64,000 nucleotides of DNA from Anaeramoeba flamelloides (taxonomy: Eukaryota; Metamonada; Anaeramoebidae). Within the stretch, counting starts at the first letter, position 1; the number at the start of each line of letters is the position of its first letter. A model generated the notes under the pieces. It was not told the DNA's origin, did not search any database, and saw only the letters and a program-made list of their open reading frames with translations. Below are positions 21,601 to 32,426 of the stretch, piece after piece. The translations under genes were made by a program, and so were the position numbers. The stretch covers positions 8,556,001-8,620,000 of the forward strand of contig JANTQA010000057.1 in assembly GCA_027625915.1 (NCBI GenBank), in the 5' to 3' direction.

Positions 21601-24476
21601 GCTTATATATAATCAATTTAAGAACAAAACCAACCCCCCCATTGCAATAATTTGGACATCACAGAAACACCTAAAATTAAAAATAGGCAAAAAAATAACT
21701 TAATTTATTGTATTTTCGGATTTATTGCTAATAACTAAGTGTTTGGAACTTCATCGAGTCTGGTAAAGAGAGAATTTGGAAGTGACTAAATGTGTGTCTT
21801 CTAATTCAAAGTGCGTTTAAATTAGACACAGTCATTAGAAGAATTTTAAACTCAATTTGTTTTTCTAAATTTATTGTATTTTTCCAAACAGAATATTAAA
21901 GCACATTTAAGATTACCCAGTATAAATGTTTTTATCTGCAATCCCTTTTCATCCAAATAAAAGAAAAAAAAAACAAAAAAAAAAAAATGATGCGTCCAAA
22001 ATGATGAAACGAGTGGAACAAAACATTGTATTGGTGAAATTTGTTGAAATTTCACCAACAATTATTGTTCGATGAAATGATAAGATAACACCGACTAATT
22101 GTATTTAATTTTCCTATTTAACAAACTCAACATTAACCTTCTATCATTCATTGAAAATTTTTTTCCCGATCTAACAAAAGATATAACATAACTTGAAAAA
22201 AGGAAATGAAAATAAAAAAACGAATTAAAATATTTTTTAAAATCAAAATTATTCCCAAATCTAATGGAAAGCGGAGTATTGATATTCTTTCACCTGCTTA
22301 AACTGTTCCAAAAATTTTGGAATTTCTTTTTTTATCTTTATTATTGAAGAAGTGTAAATTATAAACTCTAGTTGTACTTAGACTTAAATTCACTTTCAGA
22401 AATTTAAACAGAAAATCATAGAATTGACGATTATTATTTAATGAAAATAATTTCAAACTGTCTTGATTTAAAATTAATTCCAAAAGATTTTATTTCTTTT
22501 AATCGATTATGGAATATTAATCTATCTTTTTCATAGGAAGGGCATACCCATAAAAAATGATCAATATTTTTCTATAATTTCCTTATGTTTTTTGAGATTT
22601 AATTTTAAACATAATGGACAAAATTTATTTGAGTTTGTATTGATTATATAGTAAAGGTATATTTAGGCAATTAGTGAATGATCTGAATTTTAGAATTGTT
22701 GAACTTGATGGATAACTTAAATATTTTTTTTGGTTTTTAAATAAATAATTTTGATTTTTAATTATTGTAAAATATTTTTGTGGGGTGTCGTACAGTACTG
22801 TCAATTGCCTATCAGTGCCTAGCTTTTCCAAAATTCAAAAGAATAGAGAAAAATCAAAGATTTTACTAATTCTTTTAAAGCCTGGAAAAGCTAAAGGAGT
22901 GGGTTTTTTTAATTTTAGAAATAAAAAGAAAATTTTTGAAATTTCCTTTCTATTTCTAAAATTAAAAAAAAGCTAACGACGGTTTTCTAAAATTCAAAAG
23001 AATTGGGAAAATCTTTGATCATTGATTTTACTCTACCATTTAAATTTTGGAAAACAGAAAGAAAAGTGTCGTCAAGTGTCTAGCTTTTCCAGGATTTAAA
23101 AGAATTAGTAAAATCTCAGATTTTTCTCGATTCTTTTGAATTCTGGAAAAGCTAACGGCGTTTTTTTTTAATTTGAGAAACAAAAAGAAAATTTAAGAAA
23201 TTTTCGGTTTATTTCTTAAATTAAAAAAAACCTAACGACACTTCCAACTTTTGGAATTCAGTAAATCATTATATGTGTACTTATATATTTCAATTTTTAG
23301 TTCACATAAATCTTTTGAATGACAGTTGATTTTATTATTTATTCTTTGATTAAATTTTATTAACTTTTCTAAATAAGGAAGAGATAAGTTATTTAATTTA
23401 TTTTTTAATTTAAATTTTTTTTTATTTACCCAAATTATTATATTTTTGAATTTGAATTTTGTTTTGTAAATAATAATTGGTGTATTTCTGTTTATTTTGC
23501 ATATTACAGCAAAAAATTTTGGAATTTAACATATTAAAACTAAAGGAATATTATTTGAAAGAAATTTCGAAAAAAAAAAAAATGCTTTACTTTTTTGGAA
23601 ATAGCTCATTCCAAAGCAAACATAATCTTAAAAAATATAAAAGAAAATTTTTTATTTTTATTATTTTTTGAATTAACAAAAAAATCTTTTATTTTTTTAT
23701 TTATTTATTTATTTATTGAGACAAAGAAGTAAAAAAAAAAAAAGAAAATTTATCAAAATAAAAAAAGACAAGAGAACAAAAATAATTATAAAAAAAATCT
23801 TTTATGTTTTTAGGATGGTTGAAATAAACAATTAATAATGAATTTTTACTGTGAAAACAAGTATAATAATAATAATTTTAGTAAATGGTATACTGGCATA
23901 CTTAAAGAAAATCAACCAATCGAATGATTTGAAAAAATAAAAATAATAATTGATTCAGATTTAAAATTTGATTGTTATTCAAAAATTTTGTCTAAGACTG
24001 TGTATTAATTTATATCATTTTTTATCTTATCGTATTCTTATTTCTTTATTTTTTAAATAGATGGAATGATCGTTAGTCATTTTCCATATGGACCAACTGC
24101 ATATTTTGGAATTTTAAATCCTGTATTAAGACACGATATCAAAAATGTATCTTCAGCTTCTGAAAGTTACCCACATTTAATTTTCGATAATTTCAATACA
24201 AAACTTGGAAATAGAGTACAATCGATTCTAAAATATTTATTTCCTGTTCCTAAAGAAAGCAGTAAACGAGTAATAACCCTTTCAAATACCAGCGATCTTA
24301 TTTCTTTTCGTCACCACACGTTCAGCAAAACTGATGGTAAAATTGAACTTGATGAAATTGGACCTCGATTTGAACTTCGGTTATTTCAAATCAAACTTGG
24401 AACAATTGAAATTGAAGACGCTGAAAAGGAATTCATTTGGCGCCCATATATGAATAGTAAAAAACTTTTACTTTAA
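18678..24476 (+). CDS. IMP4: IMP4, U3 snoRNP protein (Brix domain)
   Basis: Component of the Mpp10-Imp3-Imp4 module of the small-subunit processome, acting in the nucleolus in early 18S rRNA processing. Exons 18678-18873, 18994-19236 and 24061-24476 encode 284 residues, against about 290 in animals and fungi. The N-terminus MIRRNTRLIQEYRYRKSLQG is the typical Arg-rich Imp4 start. The Brix domain follows: DPKIMITTSRDPS (about residue 82 on), INRGSYVISKIAEACNRND, DLILVHETKG, GMIVSHFPYGPTAYFGI, LKYLFPVPKESSKRVITLSN, ISFRHHTFSK and GPRFELRLFQIKLGTIE. Both introns use donor GTTTGT at phase 1; acceptors are TTATAG and AAATAG. Joins give KSLERIDNID and GVPDGMIVSHF, matching the family without gap. 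The oddity is intron 2, 4824 bp, full of repeats, while intron 1 is 120 bp. Confidence 0.93.
20340..20950 (+). repeat. Dispersed repeat, copy A
   Basis: Shares ordered blocks with 28890-29480: GGACTATTCAxATTTTATGC, AATATTGCAA, a segment around TTGATC near a run of A, then AAGTCxATAAATA...CATAAAAT. The similarity is patchy but collinear over about 600 bp. It may be a decayed non-autonomous transposon; ends are not defined. Confidence 0.4.
21735..21865 (+). repeat. Small dispersed repeat, copy 1 of 3
   Basis: The core GGTAAAGAGAGAATTTGGAA is followed by GTGACTAAAT, CTAATTCAAAG, ACAGTCATTAGAAG and TTTTAAACTCAATTTGTTTT. The same order occurs at 51590-51740 and 59715-59870, all in the same orientation. 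The length is about 130 bp and no ORF is shared. Confidence 0.65.
22300..22789 (-). mobile_element. LINE 3' part, distal to palindrome insertion
   Basis: Reverse-strand frames give FCPLCLKLNLKK, then HFLWVCPSYEKDRL, a CX2C...HX4C knuckle like that at the C-terminus of LINE reverse transcriptase proteins. Further along, NQDSLKLFSLNNNRQFYDFL parallels NKDSLFIMSLVNEKDNYDSL in the copy near 30.7 kb. The frame changes between the two halves of the knuckle, so the copy is not functional. It is 5'-truncated and continues at 23250-23530 on the other side of the palindromic cluster. Confidence 0.65.
22790..23248. repeat. Modular palindrome cluster 3 inside a LINE copy
   Basis: It starts at GTGTCGTACAGTACTGTC and ends at CCTAACGACAC, so the ends themselves are inverted (GTGTCGT / ACGACAC). 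Inside are three to four palindromic modules, for example CTAGCTTTTCCAGGATTTAA facing GAATTCTGGAAAAGCTAACG, and AATTTGAGAAACAAAAAG facing TTATTTCTTAAATT. LINE coding sequence occurs on both sides in the same orientation, which makes this an insertion. Confidence 0.75.
23250..23530 (-). mobile_element. LINE 3' part, proximal to palindrome insertion
   Basis: The minus strand reads KINCHSKDLCELKIEIYKY, then TYNDLLNSKSWK up to the palindrome border. The last part parallels QFRVNLIINSSGWK of the copy near 30.3 kb. Together with 22300-22789 it forms one interrupted LINE tail. Confidence 0.5.
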
Positions 24477-26936
24477 TTTTATTTATTTATTTTCTTCCTT
24501 TTCTTTCTTTTCTTTATCCATTATATATATATATATTATTAGATAATTAATTGAATTGGGTTATTAATAAATAATTCTAATATGATTATAACAGGATTTT
24601 TTTTTTTTTTTTTATTTCAAAAAAATAAAAATAAATCATTTTATTTTGTTTTTGATTTTGTAAATTTTGTGATCATAATTATAAAATAAAAAGTAGAAAA
24701 TAAGAAATTACTAAAATAAAACCTTTGTGACCCGAGAATGCATTTTTAGATTACTAGATAACAGATAATTAGAATCTATTTTGAAAAAAAAATCAAAATT
24801 TGAATTTTTACTATACATAAATAATATAAAATTTTATTGGACTGTCAATCTTCTGAAAAGAATCGATATTTTGGGATTAAAGAATTAATTCAACTTAAGG
24901 GATTAGCTTCTACCAAGGAGAGGCCTACGATCAAAGTATGTTGTTATTGGTCCGAACCACATTAGTGCGACATGGCATAAATAGCTCTAAAAAATCTATT
25001 TAAAATCCTATGGCCCAATAAATTATTCGATTTTTTACTTAGGATCACTTTTATCAATTGTATTTTTGATAAATTTTTTTTTTAATTCTTTTTTAAAATC
25101 TAAAAATAGAAACTCAAAATAATATATTACTGGTATTTAAAAATTATTATTTAGAATCTTCCACAAGTAACTAACTTTTCAATTTTTTTATTTTCTAAGA
25201 ATTGCTCAATAAGCATCAACATAAAATCATAAAGATTGATTAGTTTTGTTTCCCTTTTTTAAAGATAAATCGAAATGGTTGTTTTTCAAAGATAATTTCC
25301 AATATGTTGACATAATTTGTCAACTTATAATTTATAAAGTTGATTATTTAATTTTTGATAAAAAAAAATGAATTTTTTTATCAACTAATCTACATTTCGC
25401 CAGAATATTTAAGCAAGACTTTTTTCAAACATCAAGTGTGAATAATGATGATTTAATCTTTTAAAATTGTGGCAGAATGCATTTTTTTTAGAATTATTGA
25501 CTTTTTTAAAATTTTACCATTGATAATTTTTTCTTGATGGATCAACAAATAATACGACTTTACTGATTGATTTTTTTAGACACATTTAAGCCGTGGAGAA
25601 GGAATATGATTTACATCCAATAAAAAATTGGTTTCATTCTAAACTTTTCCTTGGTTGAAGCTAATCACTAATACTAGAAGAAGTCTATTATTTTGATAAA
25701 TAAAAAAAAAATTTATAAGAGCATTTTTTGTGAATTGAAAAAATTGTATAAACTTTACCAAAAATGAGAAAAGTTTTTTACGAATATCATAGGGAAAAGG
25801 GGCATTATCAACTAATTTCTTTCATTAATATAGGAATATCAAAACACGAAAAATTTTCAAGGGTTGGGTTATTACTGTTTAAAATAATTTTCTGAAATGG
25901 ATTAAAAAATTTTTGTAATTTTAAATGATTACTTAATACTCAATCCAAAACTAACGTACAAATGAAGCCTGATCGATCTCCAAAAATAAACAATCAAAAA
26001 AGAACGTATTTTAAGAAAAAATCACCTAAGAGTGGCACCCAATTTCCAATTAGAATGGTTTTGATTTATCATTTTGAAAACAACTGTGTTCTTTTTAGGA
26101 TCGCTCTATGGCGCTTTTTGAGATCTCAGTGATTTTTTTTGGTTTTTTTATAAATTAGATCCTATGAAACTTTTTTTTTATTATTTGAATTTTTTGACTT
26201 TAATACTTTTTAACCAGACACTAAGAAATTTTTTTGATTTTTATTAATTGAATTTTTTGTCAATCAGATCCTATGAAAATTTTTTTAAATTTTGATTTTT
26301 TGAAATTGAGAACTCTTTTAAACTTTTTTTATATTTGTTTTTTTGGCAAAGATATCATAAGTTGTTGTTTTTTTTTGCTATCTGTATTTTGTCAATCAAA
26401 AGAAGGGCAATTTCACATGATCCTTTTTTTTTGGTATCAAGTCACTTCTTGAATATGGGCCAAATCCAGGGTAAATTACTAGAGTCTTACAATCGAAATT
26501 TTCAGCTTTATTTTTATAAGAGAATATCCCCCTTAAACTTTTTTCATTACAAAATTCTGATGTTTGAAATTAGCATCTTGGTTCAAATTTTCTTGAAACA
26601 AATTGAAAATTGATTTAATAGTCTTGATCATATTCTTTGTTTCTGATCATGTAACGTGAACAATTTGTATTTTTGCAAAAACCAAAAAAGAAATCAAAAC
26701 ATAACAAATCAAATCAAACCAAAATAAACAAAAAAAAAATAACTTTTATAGAAGGTATTGAACATTTTCTTTTGGGAAAAATTCTAAAGTTTGTTTTCAG
26801 CCTGGTTTCAACTTTTATCGAACCCTTTTAAAAAAATTCGAATAAAAATTGATAAAAAAAAAAACATAAAAAGAGAAAAGAGGAAAAAGAAAAGAAAAAA
26901 TACAAAAGACAAGAATAAAGAATCAAGAAAAAAGGA
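24477..26936. other. Convergent intergenic region, IMP4 / RhoGAP gene
   Basis: Both flanking genes end here, so no promoter is required. It holds the long-TIR element at 24894-25675. The remainder is AT-rich; a 92-codon open stretch at 26335-26613 shows no family resemblance and I do not call it a gene. T-rich tracts just after the IMP4 stop could be part of the 3' UTR. Confidence 0.5.
24894..25675 (+). mobile_element. Long-TIR transposon (TTAA ends), copy A
   Basis: The left end CTTAAGGGATTAGCTTCTAC continues CAAGGAGAGGCCT...CAAAGTATGTTGTTATTGG. The right end of the related copy at 45073-45833, reverse complemented, matches this closely for roughly 110 bp, ending in CTCTAAAAAA. The right end of copy A itself is worn (TTGGTTGAAGCTAATCACTA). 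TTAA sits at the left tip. No transposase ORF remains, so the element is non-autonomous. Confidence 0.7.
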
Positions 26937-28001
26937 TTAGTTATTCTTTAAGGAATCATTTTCAATCCATTTTGGATTAATTCCACGCTTTTGCCTTCTC
27001 GTCTTTCGACTTTTTTTATTCTTTTTGTTGATTAAAATGTCTACCCAATTGTTGATCATGACGATCATAATTTTTAAGGGTATTTGCAAAGTCGGCGAAA
27101 AGACGATAGCGAGATTGTTCGCGCACATTTTGTTAATTTCCGAGTTTTTAGCCACACGATACAAATGAGGCAAAATCCAGACAAGAATTGTTTTGTTTGC
27201 CTCGGGGATACGGTTACACACATGAGTTAGACGCTTGATTTGAGTTTGCTTGTCTAAAAGCGCAAGGTTGCCTAAACGCTCTGTGTATTTTTCTGTTAAC
27301 AGTGGCTCTGGCAATTCCCTTAAGTACAATTTTAATAAGGAGGACACGGTTTTGACATCATCAACAGCATTGTAGAGGTTGATGGCTACTCCTTTATTGA
27401 ACTGCTTTTTTAAATTTTTCATTTGAGAAATTGAGCCACTCAACCGATAGATGCCCTCTTCTTGCATCCCATATTCCTCGATGTACATGATTGTTTTTTC
27501 GATTATTTGAGGTGGCGAGGTTGGAAGTTTTCCTTCGTTTTTGATTGCCTCCTTAAGAGGTAGACCAAAAAGCTTCTTTTTTTGTAATTCTTTTCTTTTG
27601 TTTTTGTTTTTGTTTTTTTTTTTTTTATAGTCCATCAAGCTTGGTGAATTGTGAGAGGATTTAATTTTCGTTATAGTTGCATTATCTAAATCAAGCCCTC
27701 TTAAAGTTTTGCTGTATTGGCGTGGGCGTTTTTGTCTTTGTTTTTGTCTTTGTTTTTTTTTTTGTTTTTGTTTTTGATTTGTTCTGGGGTTATTTTTCAC
27801 AAGATGTAAGGAATGATCTTCTTTTTTTGTCTTTAATGTCGAAGATCTTGCCTTTCTTCTAACGTGACTTCGTCTTGGTGTTTTGTTTTCTGTCTCTTTA
27901 TTGACTTTTGAACGTAGTTTTGTAAATTGTTTTTTTGGAGTTGCTTGTTTTGGTAAAACAAATCTATCTTTTTTGTTGACTTTTTTTCTAAAAAATTGCA
28001 T
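26937..28001 (-). CDS. RhoGAP domain protein
   Basis: GTPase-activating protein for Rho/Rac-family GTPases. A single exon encodes 354 residues. The ATG is preceded directly by an in-frame TGA, which fixes the earliest start. Residues 1-143 are strongly basic and low-complexity (KQKQKKKQRQKQRQKR), possibly binding acidic lipids or nucleic acid. The RhoGAP domain runs from about 145 to 320: FGLPLKEAIKNEGKLP, EEGIYRLSGS with the arginine finger R186, VSSLLKLYLRELPEPLL and NKMCANNLAIVFSPTL with the conserved Asn. A short basic tail follows. Neighbours are IMP4, convergent, and the bromodomain gene, divergent at 7.4 kb. No PH, BAR or membrane segment is present, so localisation is unknown. The catalytic residues look intact. 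Confidence 0.92.
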   Translation of the reverse strand: MQFFRKKVNKKDRFVLPKQATPKKQFTKLRSKVNKETENKTPRRSHVRRKARSSTLKTKKEDHSLHLVKNNPRTNQKQKQKKKQRQKQRQKRPRQYSKTLRGLDLDNATITKIKSSHNSPSLMDYKKKKNKNKNKRKELQKKKLFGLPLKEAIKNEGKLPTSPPQIIEKTIMYIEEYGMQEEGIYRLSGSISQMKNLKKQFNKGVAINLYNAVDDVKTVSSLLKLYLRELPEPLLTEKYTERLGNLALLDKQTQIKRLTHVCNRIPEANKTILVWILPHLYRVAKNSEINKMCANNLAIVFSPTLQIPLKIMIVMINNWVDILINKKNKKSRKTRRQKRGINPKWIENDSLKNN

Positions 28002-28889
28002 TCAAATTTTACAAACATAAAAATGAATTCTTTTTTCGCAATTATAAAATTATATAAGTAGAATTTCAAATTCTAATTCTTAGTTTGGAATTATTCGCAA
28101 AAATTTTTGTTTTTCCCAATTTTGAAGTTTTTTTTTAAATATTTTAAAAAAAAATTCTCAAATCCATCTATTTTTGTATAAAAAAGAATAACAACAAAGT
28201 TTTTTGAACACACAAAAGTTTTCAAAACTTGCGAAGAATCATTTGAAAACAATTTGAAAAGAATTTTTTGTTCGAATATGATCCATCTAGTATCTTTTGA
28301 AAACAAATAACTGTTGTGAGAATAAAATTGAAAGGTTAAAAAAGTTTATTATTTTTTGGGAATAATTAAAAATCGAGGAGTTTGATTTTCTGTCAAACTT
28401 AATCTCTCCTAAATTTAAAAAACACCTCAAATTCAAAATTTCTGATCAAGTGATAATAATCTAAAAAGTTCTAAAAATTTTTCGATTTTTGCCATACATA
28501 AGAAATTTTTGATCAACAATTCACTTCTCGAATTAGGAGATTCTAGATTTATCAATTTTATGTTACCAATAAATCTAATTTATTATAAAAACCTCAAATC
28601 TTAAATCTTAAAAATTACTGTTATTTTCCTATTGATAAATGAAAATTTTTTTTCAATTTCGAAAGTGAATATTTATTTATAACTGTTACAAGTAAATTAC
28701 CAGAGTAAAAACTTAGTCTCAGAGTTCAAGAAGGAAGTTTAATAAAATGCCTAAAAATATCATTTATAAACTATGTTTGAAAAGATCTTTGGCTTTTCTT
28801 TTCTTATTGATTTTCTTCACTTATAAACTAGAAAAATATTTAGGAATCTTAACTAAAAATTTTCTATTTTTTTAATTGGAAAATAATAG

Positions 28890-29480
28890 TTAGCAAGAAA
28901 ATGACAAAAAATTTAAGGACTATTCAAATTTTATGCTCAGTGAGGGTTGAAATAAAATACTATAAAAAGAAAAAAAGCTTTAAAAGACAATGAATTGAGG
29001 AAAAGTCAAAATATTGCAATTTTTGGATTTTTTAGATTTTGCTGGATTTTTACTAGAAAATCATTTATTGATCCAAAAACTTATTGAATTTCCCGAACAA
29101 AACAAGATAAAACTAAAAAGCTATTTTTTTTAAGATTAAGAAAATGCCACTCTACTTTCTTTTCAAGTATATTTATACTCTCTGGCTACACTCTAACAGA
29201 CTTGAAAAGAAAGTGGAGTGATATTTTCCTTATGAAATTTTTTCCTTCAAAATTTGTTGAGATTTATTTGGATTTGATGAAGGAAAATTTTTTTTTACCA
29301 AACTCAAATTTTTCCAAAAAAAAAACCTAAATTTTTCAAGTTAGCAAGATCCCTTATATCAAGTTTCTTTTAAGTCTATAAATATGTTACTAGGTGGGAA
29401 AATAGTATTCACTAACCATAAAATTCGAATAATCCTTAAAGTATAGTGATTATTCTTGATAAATTTCAAATTGGTATGAA
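28890..29480 (+). repeat. Dispersed repeat, copy B
   Basis: Collinear partner of 20340-20950 (GGACTATTCAAATTTTATGC at the left, AAGTCTATAAATATGTTACT and CATAAAATTCGAATAATCC toward the right). Copy B carries an extra internal hairpin at 29148-29222. Confidence 0.4.
29148..29222. repeat. Hairpin with 20-bp arms
   Basis: CACTCTACTTTCTTTTCAAG pairs with CTTGAAAAGAAAGTGGAGTG with one mismatch, leaving a loop of about 35 bp. The arms are more GC-rich than the surroundings. Confidence 0.75.
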
Positions 29481-30099
29481 AAAATATATTAATAGAATTA
29501 CTTTGTTTTTACCTTTATACAAAATAAGAGTTTATATTTTCATTGGCTCTTTTCTTTAAAGGAGAAGTCACCATAAAGTCAAAATTTACATTTTTTAATA
29601 TTTTGAAATACGATTAGAAAACAACATTTTTTAATTTGGATGTGTCTCGTTGCTTTTTAGTATTTCATGCACTTTTTGAACAATAATTGAAAAAAAATTT
29701 ATTCATACATAAATAAAATTAATAGGTCACAATAGATTTTTAAGTTGAAGAGTTTTGTCGACTTTGGGAAATGTTAAATCGTTTCACCTTTAGTTCCTAT
29801 CTCAACATTCAATTGTGGTATTTTATTTTATGTTTGGAAAAAATCTTAATTAATTGGTTAGACAAAGTAGTTTAAATATTCAAAATCACAACTAAATAAA
29901 CAATGTAGTTTTAAGATGCAATTGTAAATGTTTAAAAAAGTGAAAGTGTAGAACTCTGGTATAAGAATCTTCTTTTAATTCAACTTACTCTAAAATTTAT
30001 AAGGATATATATGGATCAGATCAATGAAAAAAAAAAGATACATACAGAAAAACAATCTTAAGATCGTTCATTTTATTTTTAACCTTTTTGTGAAATATT

Positions 30100-30807
30100 T
30101 TGAATTTAAAATGTTAATTTTTTTAGATCAAGTAAGAATTTCAATATATAAAAGAAGATTTCAACTTAAAAATAAATTAGAAATTCTTGGTTTCGAACAC
30201 ATATCAAAAAAGTTAAAATTCATTAAAAAAGATTACGAAAATATCAATTGGGAAGCAGAAAATTTAAAATTACTAGATATGAACCTTAATCAATTTAGAG
30301 TAAACTTAATAATAAATAGTTCTGGATGGAAAGTTCAAGAATATTAAAAATTATTAGGTATAATAATAATATCAACAAACAATAAAAATATTTAGAATGG
30401 AAGGGCTCTACTTCCATCTTAAAACAAATAAATTTCACAAATTATCTAAATTGATATTCTTATGTTTATGATAAGAATAAAATAAAAACAAAATCATGCA
30501 ACCTATGCAAAAAACATTTAAACCTAGAAATCATTGAAGATATCGATCATTTTTTATGGGACTGCCCATCCTATGAAAAAAATCGAATAATTTGGATTAA
30601 AAAAATAATTCAAATTAACAAAAATAATAAGAATAATATCTTTGATATTATTAGAAACAAAGATTCATTATTCATCATGTCATTAGTTAATGAAAAAGAT
30701 AATTATGATTCTTTATTAAAATTTCTAAACAAAAATTTAGAAATTAGGGCTGTAAGAGGAAATTATTTTCCTCCCTTCAAAAATAATAAAAAAAAAAACA
30801 AATATTA
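30100..30807 (+). mobile_element. LINE 3' tail with zinc knuckle (least decayed copy)
   Basis: An open stretch (30024-30347) includes FLDQVRISIYKRRFQLKNKL and NQFRVNLIINSSGWK. After a frame change the sequence reads CNLCKKHLNLEIIEDIDHFL then WDCPSYEKNRIIWIKKII, giving a CX2C...HX4C knuckle typical of the C-terminus of LINE ORF2-type proteins (zf-RVT), followed by NKDSLFIMSLVNEKDNYDSL and a stop near 30807. Reverse transcriptase and endonuclease parts are absent, so this is a 5'-truncated, inactive copy. Related tails are at 22300-23530 (-) and 50466-50930 (+). Confidence 0.65.
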
Positions 30808-31430
30808 ATTTTTTACAAAACAATAGAATCAAGAAAATGATTTAACTCAGGAAAATTATAAATATTAAATAGGTTTAATAATTTGTATTCTCTTGTGATA
30901 TTTTTATTGTTATTTAGAATCAAAACAATAATAATTTGAGATTCAATGATTATTCTCTAATTGGTAATTATTGTCTATGCAAATGTTAATTCAATTCTTC
31001 AAAAAAATCAAAAACACCAAAAAAATTCTCTTTTGATTTGATAATTAGTTTAATTTTTTTTTTTTTTTGATTTATTTTTCCAATTGATTGTTTTTTTTTG
31101 AAAGATCTTTGTATGAACCAAATTTTTATTTTTCTAATTCCAAAATATGTTAAAAAGACTTGAAAAGTTACAAAGTCTGAAATTCAAATTAATTTTTGAC
31201 ACTGACATGAAGACAAATATCAACTTCTAGAATTTAAATCTTATCTTATAGAATCAAACAATTCCAAATTATTGAACACTTTTTATTAAAATAGATTAGG
31301 GATTGAAATAAAAACAATACATTAATCTTGTAAGTTCAAAACATAATTAATACAAATTCCTGGTTTTTTTAAAATTTCCAAAATAATAAATATTAAAAAA
31401 TCGAAAAGAATTAGAAAAAGTTAATTTTTG

Positions 31431-31469
<39 letters not shown>

Positions 31470-31979
31470 TTGTTACAGTGACATTTTAAAGCTGATAAAA
31501 TCGTTTTAAATCTTTTTTAAATAAATCCAATAATATTTAAAATGATATAAAAAAATAAGACATTTTTCTTTATGAAATTTCACAATTCATTATCTAGAAA
31601 ATATATTGAATACTTTTGTAAGATAAAAAAATATAGTTTTACCATTTTATTAACATTTAATAACTTACTAAAACGTTCAAAGAAAGATAAAAAAAAAAAA
31701 ATAAAAAGATTCCAATTAATTAACTAAAAATTGCTTAAATAATATTGGAATTGTATTACAAAATAAAATGAATTATTTTTTAAAAGATACAAAATAAGGA
31801 AAGATAAAAATATATAAAAATGCCAATGAAACATGAAAGTCTCTTTTCTAAAGTAGAATTTTGAAAAAAAAATAATTATGATAATTTTTACTTTTAGACC
31901 CCTAGAATAATTGGAATTTAGTTTAAAATGGATCAAAAAGTAGTACAAAAACTTTCACATTACCGTAATAAAAATAGTT

Positions 31980-32220
31980 TTTTATAACATGTTATAAACA
32001 TGTTGTAAAGGTGTTACAAACGTTTAAAATGTTATAAAATTTTATAATAAAAACTTTTATAACATCAATGTATGTTATAAAATTTGTTATAAAATTTGTA
32101 ACATGTTTTAGCCTGTTATAATAATATTTTGTTCAAAAAATATTGATAATTCATCATGTAAAAGGGAATTTTTTTATAGAAATGTTATATAGATGCTATA
32201 AATTTTTTTTTTTTTACTTT
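31980..32220. repeat. Array of GTTATAA motifs
   Basis: GTTATAA or TTATAAC occurs about ten times in 240 bp, including the palindrome TTATAACATGTTATAA at the left. Spacing is irregular (about 12-30 bp). The density is far above what base composition alone suggests by eye. No ORF is present. Confidence 0.6.
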
Positions 32221-32426
32221 GGTTAATAAAATATTAAAAGAAATTAGGGTTAAAAGAATAAAAACTAAAATAAAATTTATAATGGCTCTATTTTAAAAGA
32301 ATATTGATAATTAAAAAAAAAAAAAAAGATTAATTATTTTTGAATTTAAGGGTAAATTAATGATTCAAAAAAACAATTTTTTTTTTTTTTGAAGATAGGT
32401 TCAATTCCATTGATTTACACCATAAT

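Larger units (their letters stand above)
19237..24060 (+). other. 4824-bp intron 2 of IMP4
   Basis: Flanked by donor GTTTGT and acceptor TTTTTTAAATAG and needed to join two parts of one Brix domain. It contains one copy of a two-copy repeat (20340-20950), a small dispersed repeat (21735-21865), a reverse-orientation LINE tail split in two (22300-22789 and 23250-23530) and palindrome cluster 3 between those halves. I see no nested gene that I can name; an open stretch of 76 codons at 19406-19636 has no family resemblance. Confidence 0.85.

Noticed and set aside
26335-26613. 92-codon open frame between the IMP4 and RhoGAP genes
   Set aside because: No motif, no splice context and a composition like the surrounding T-rich DNA; could be a 3' flank by chance.
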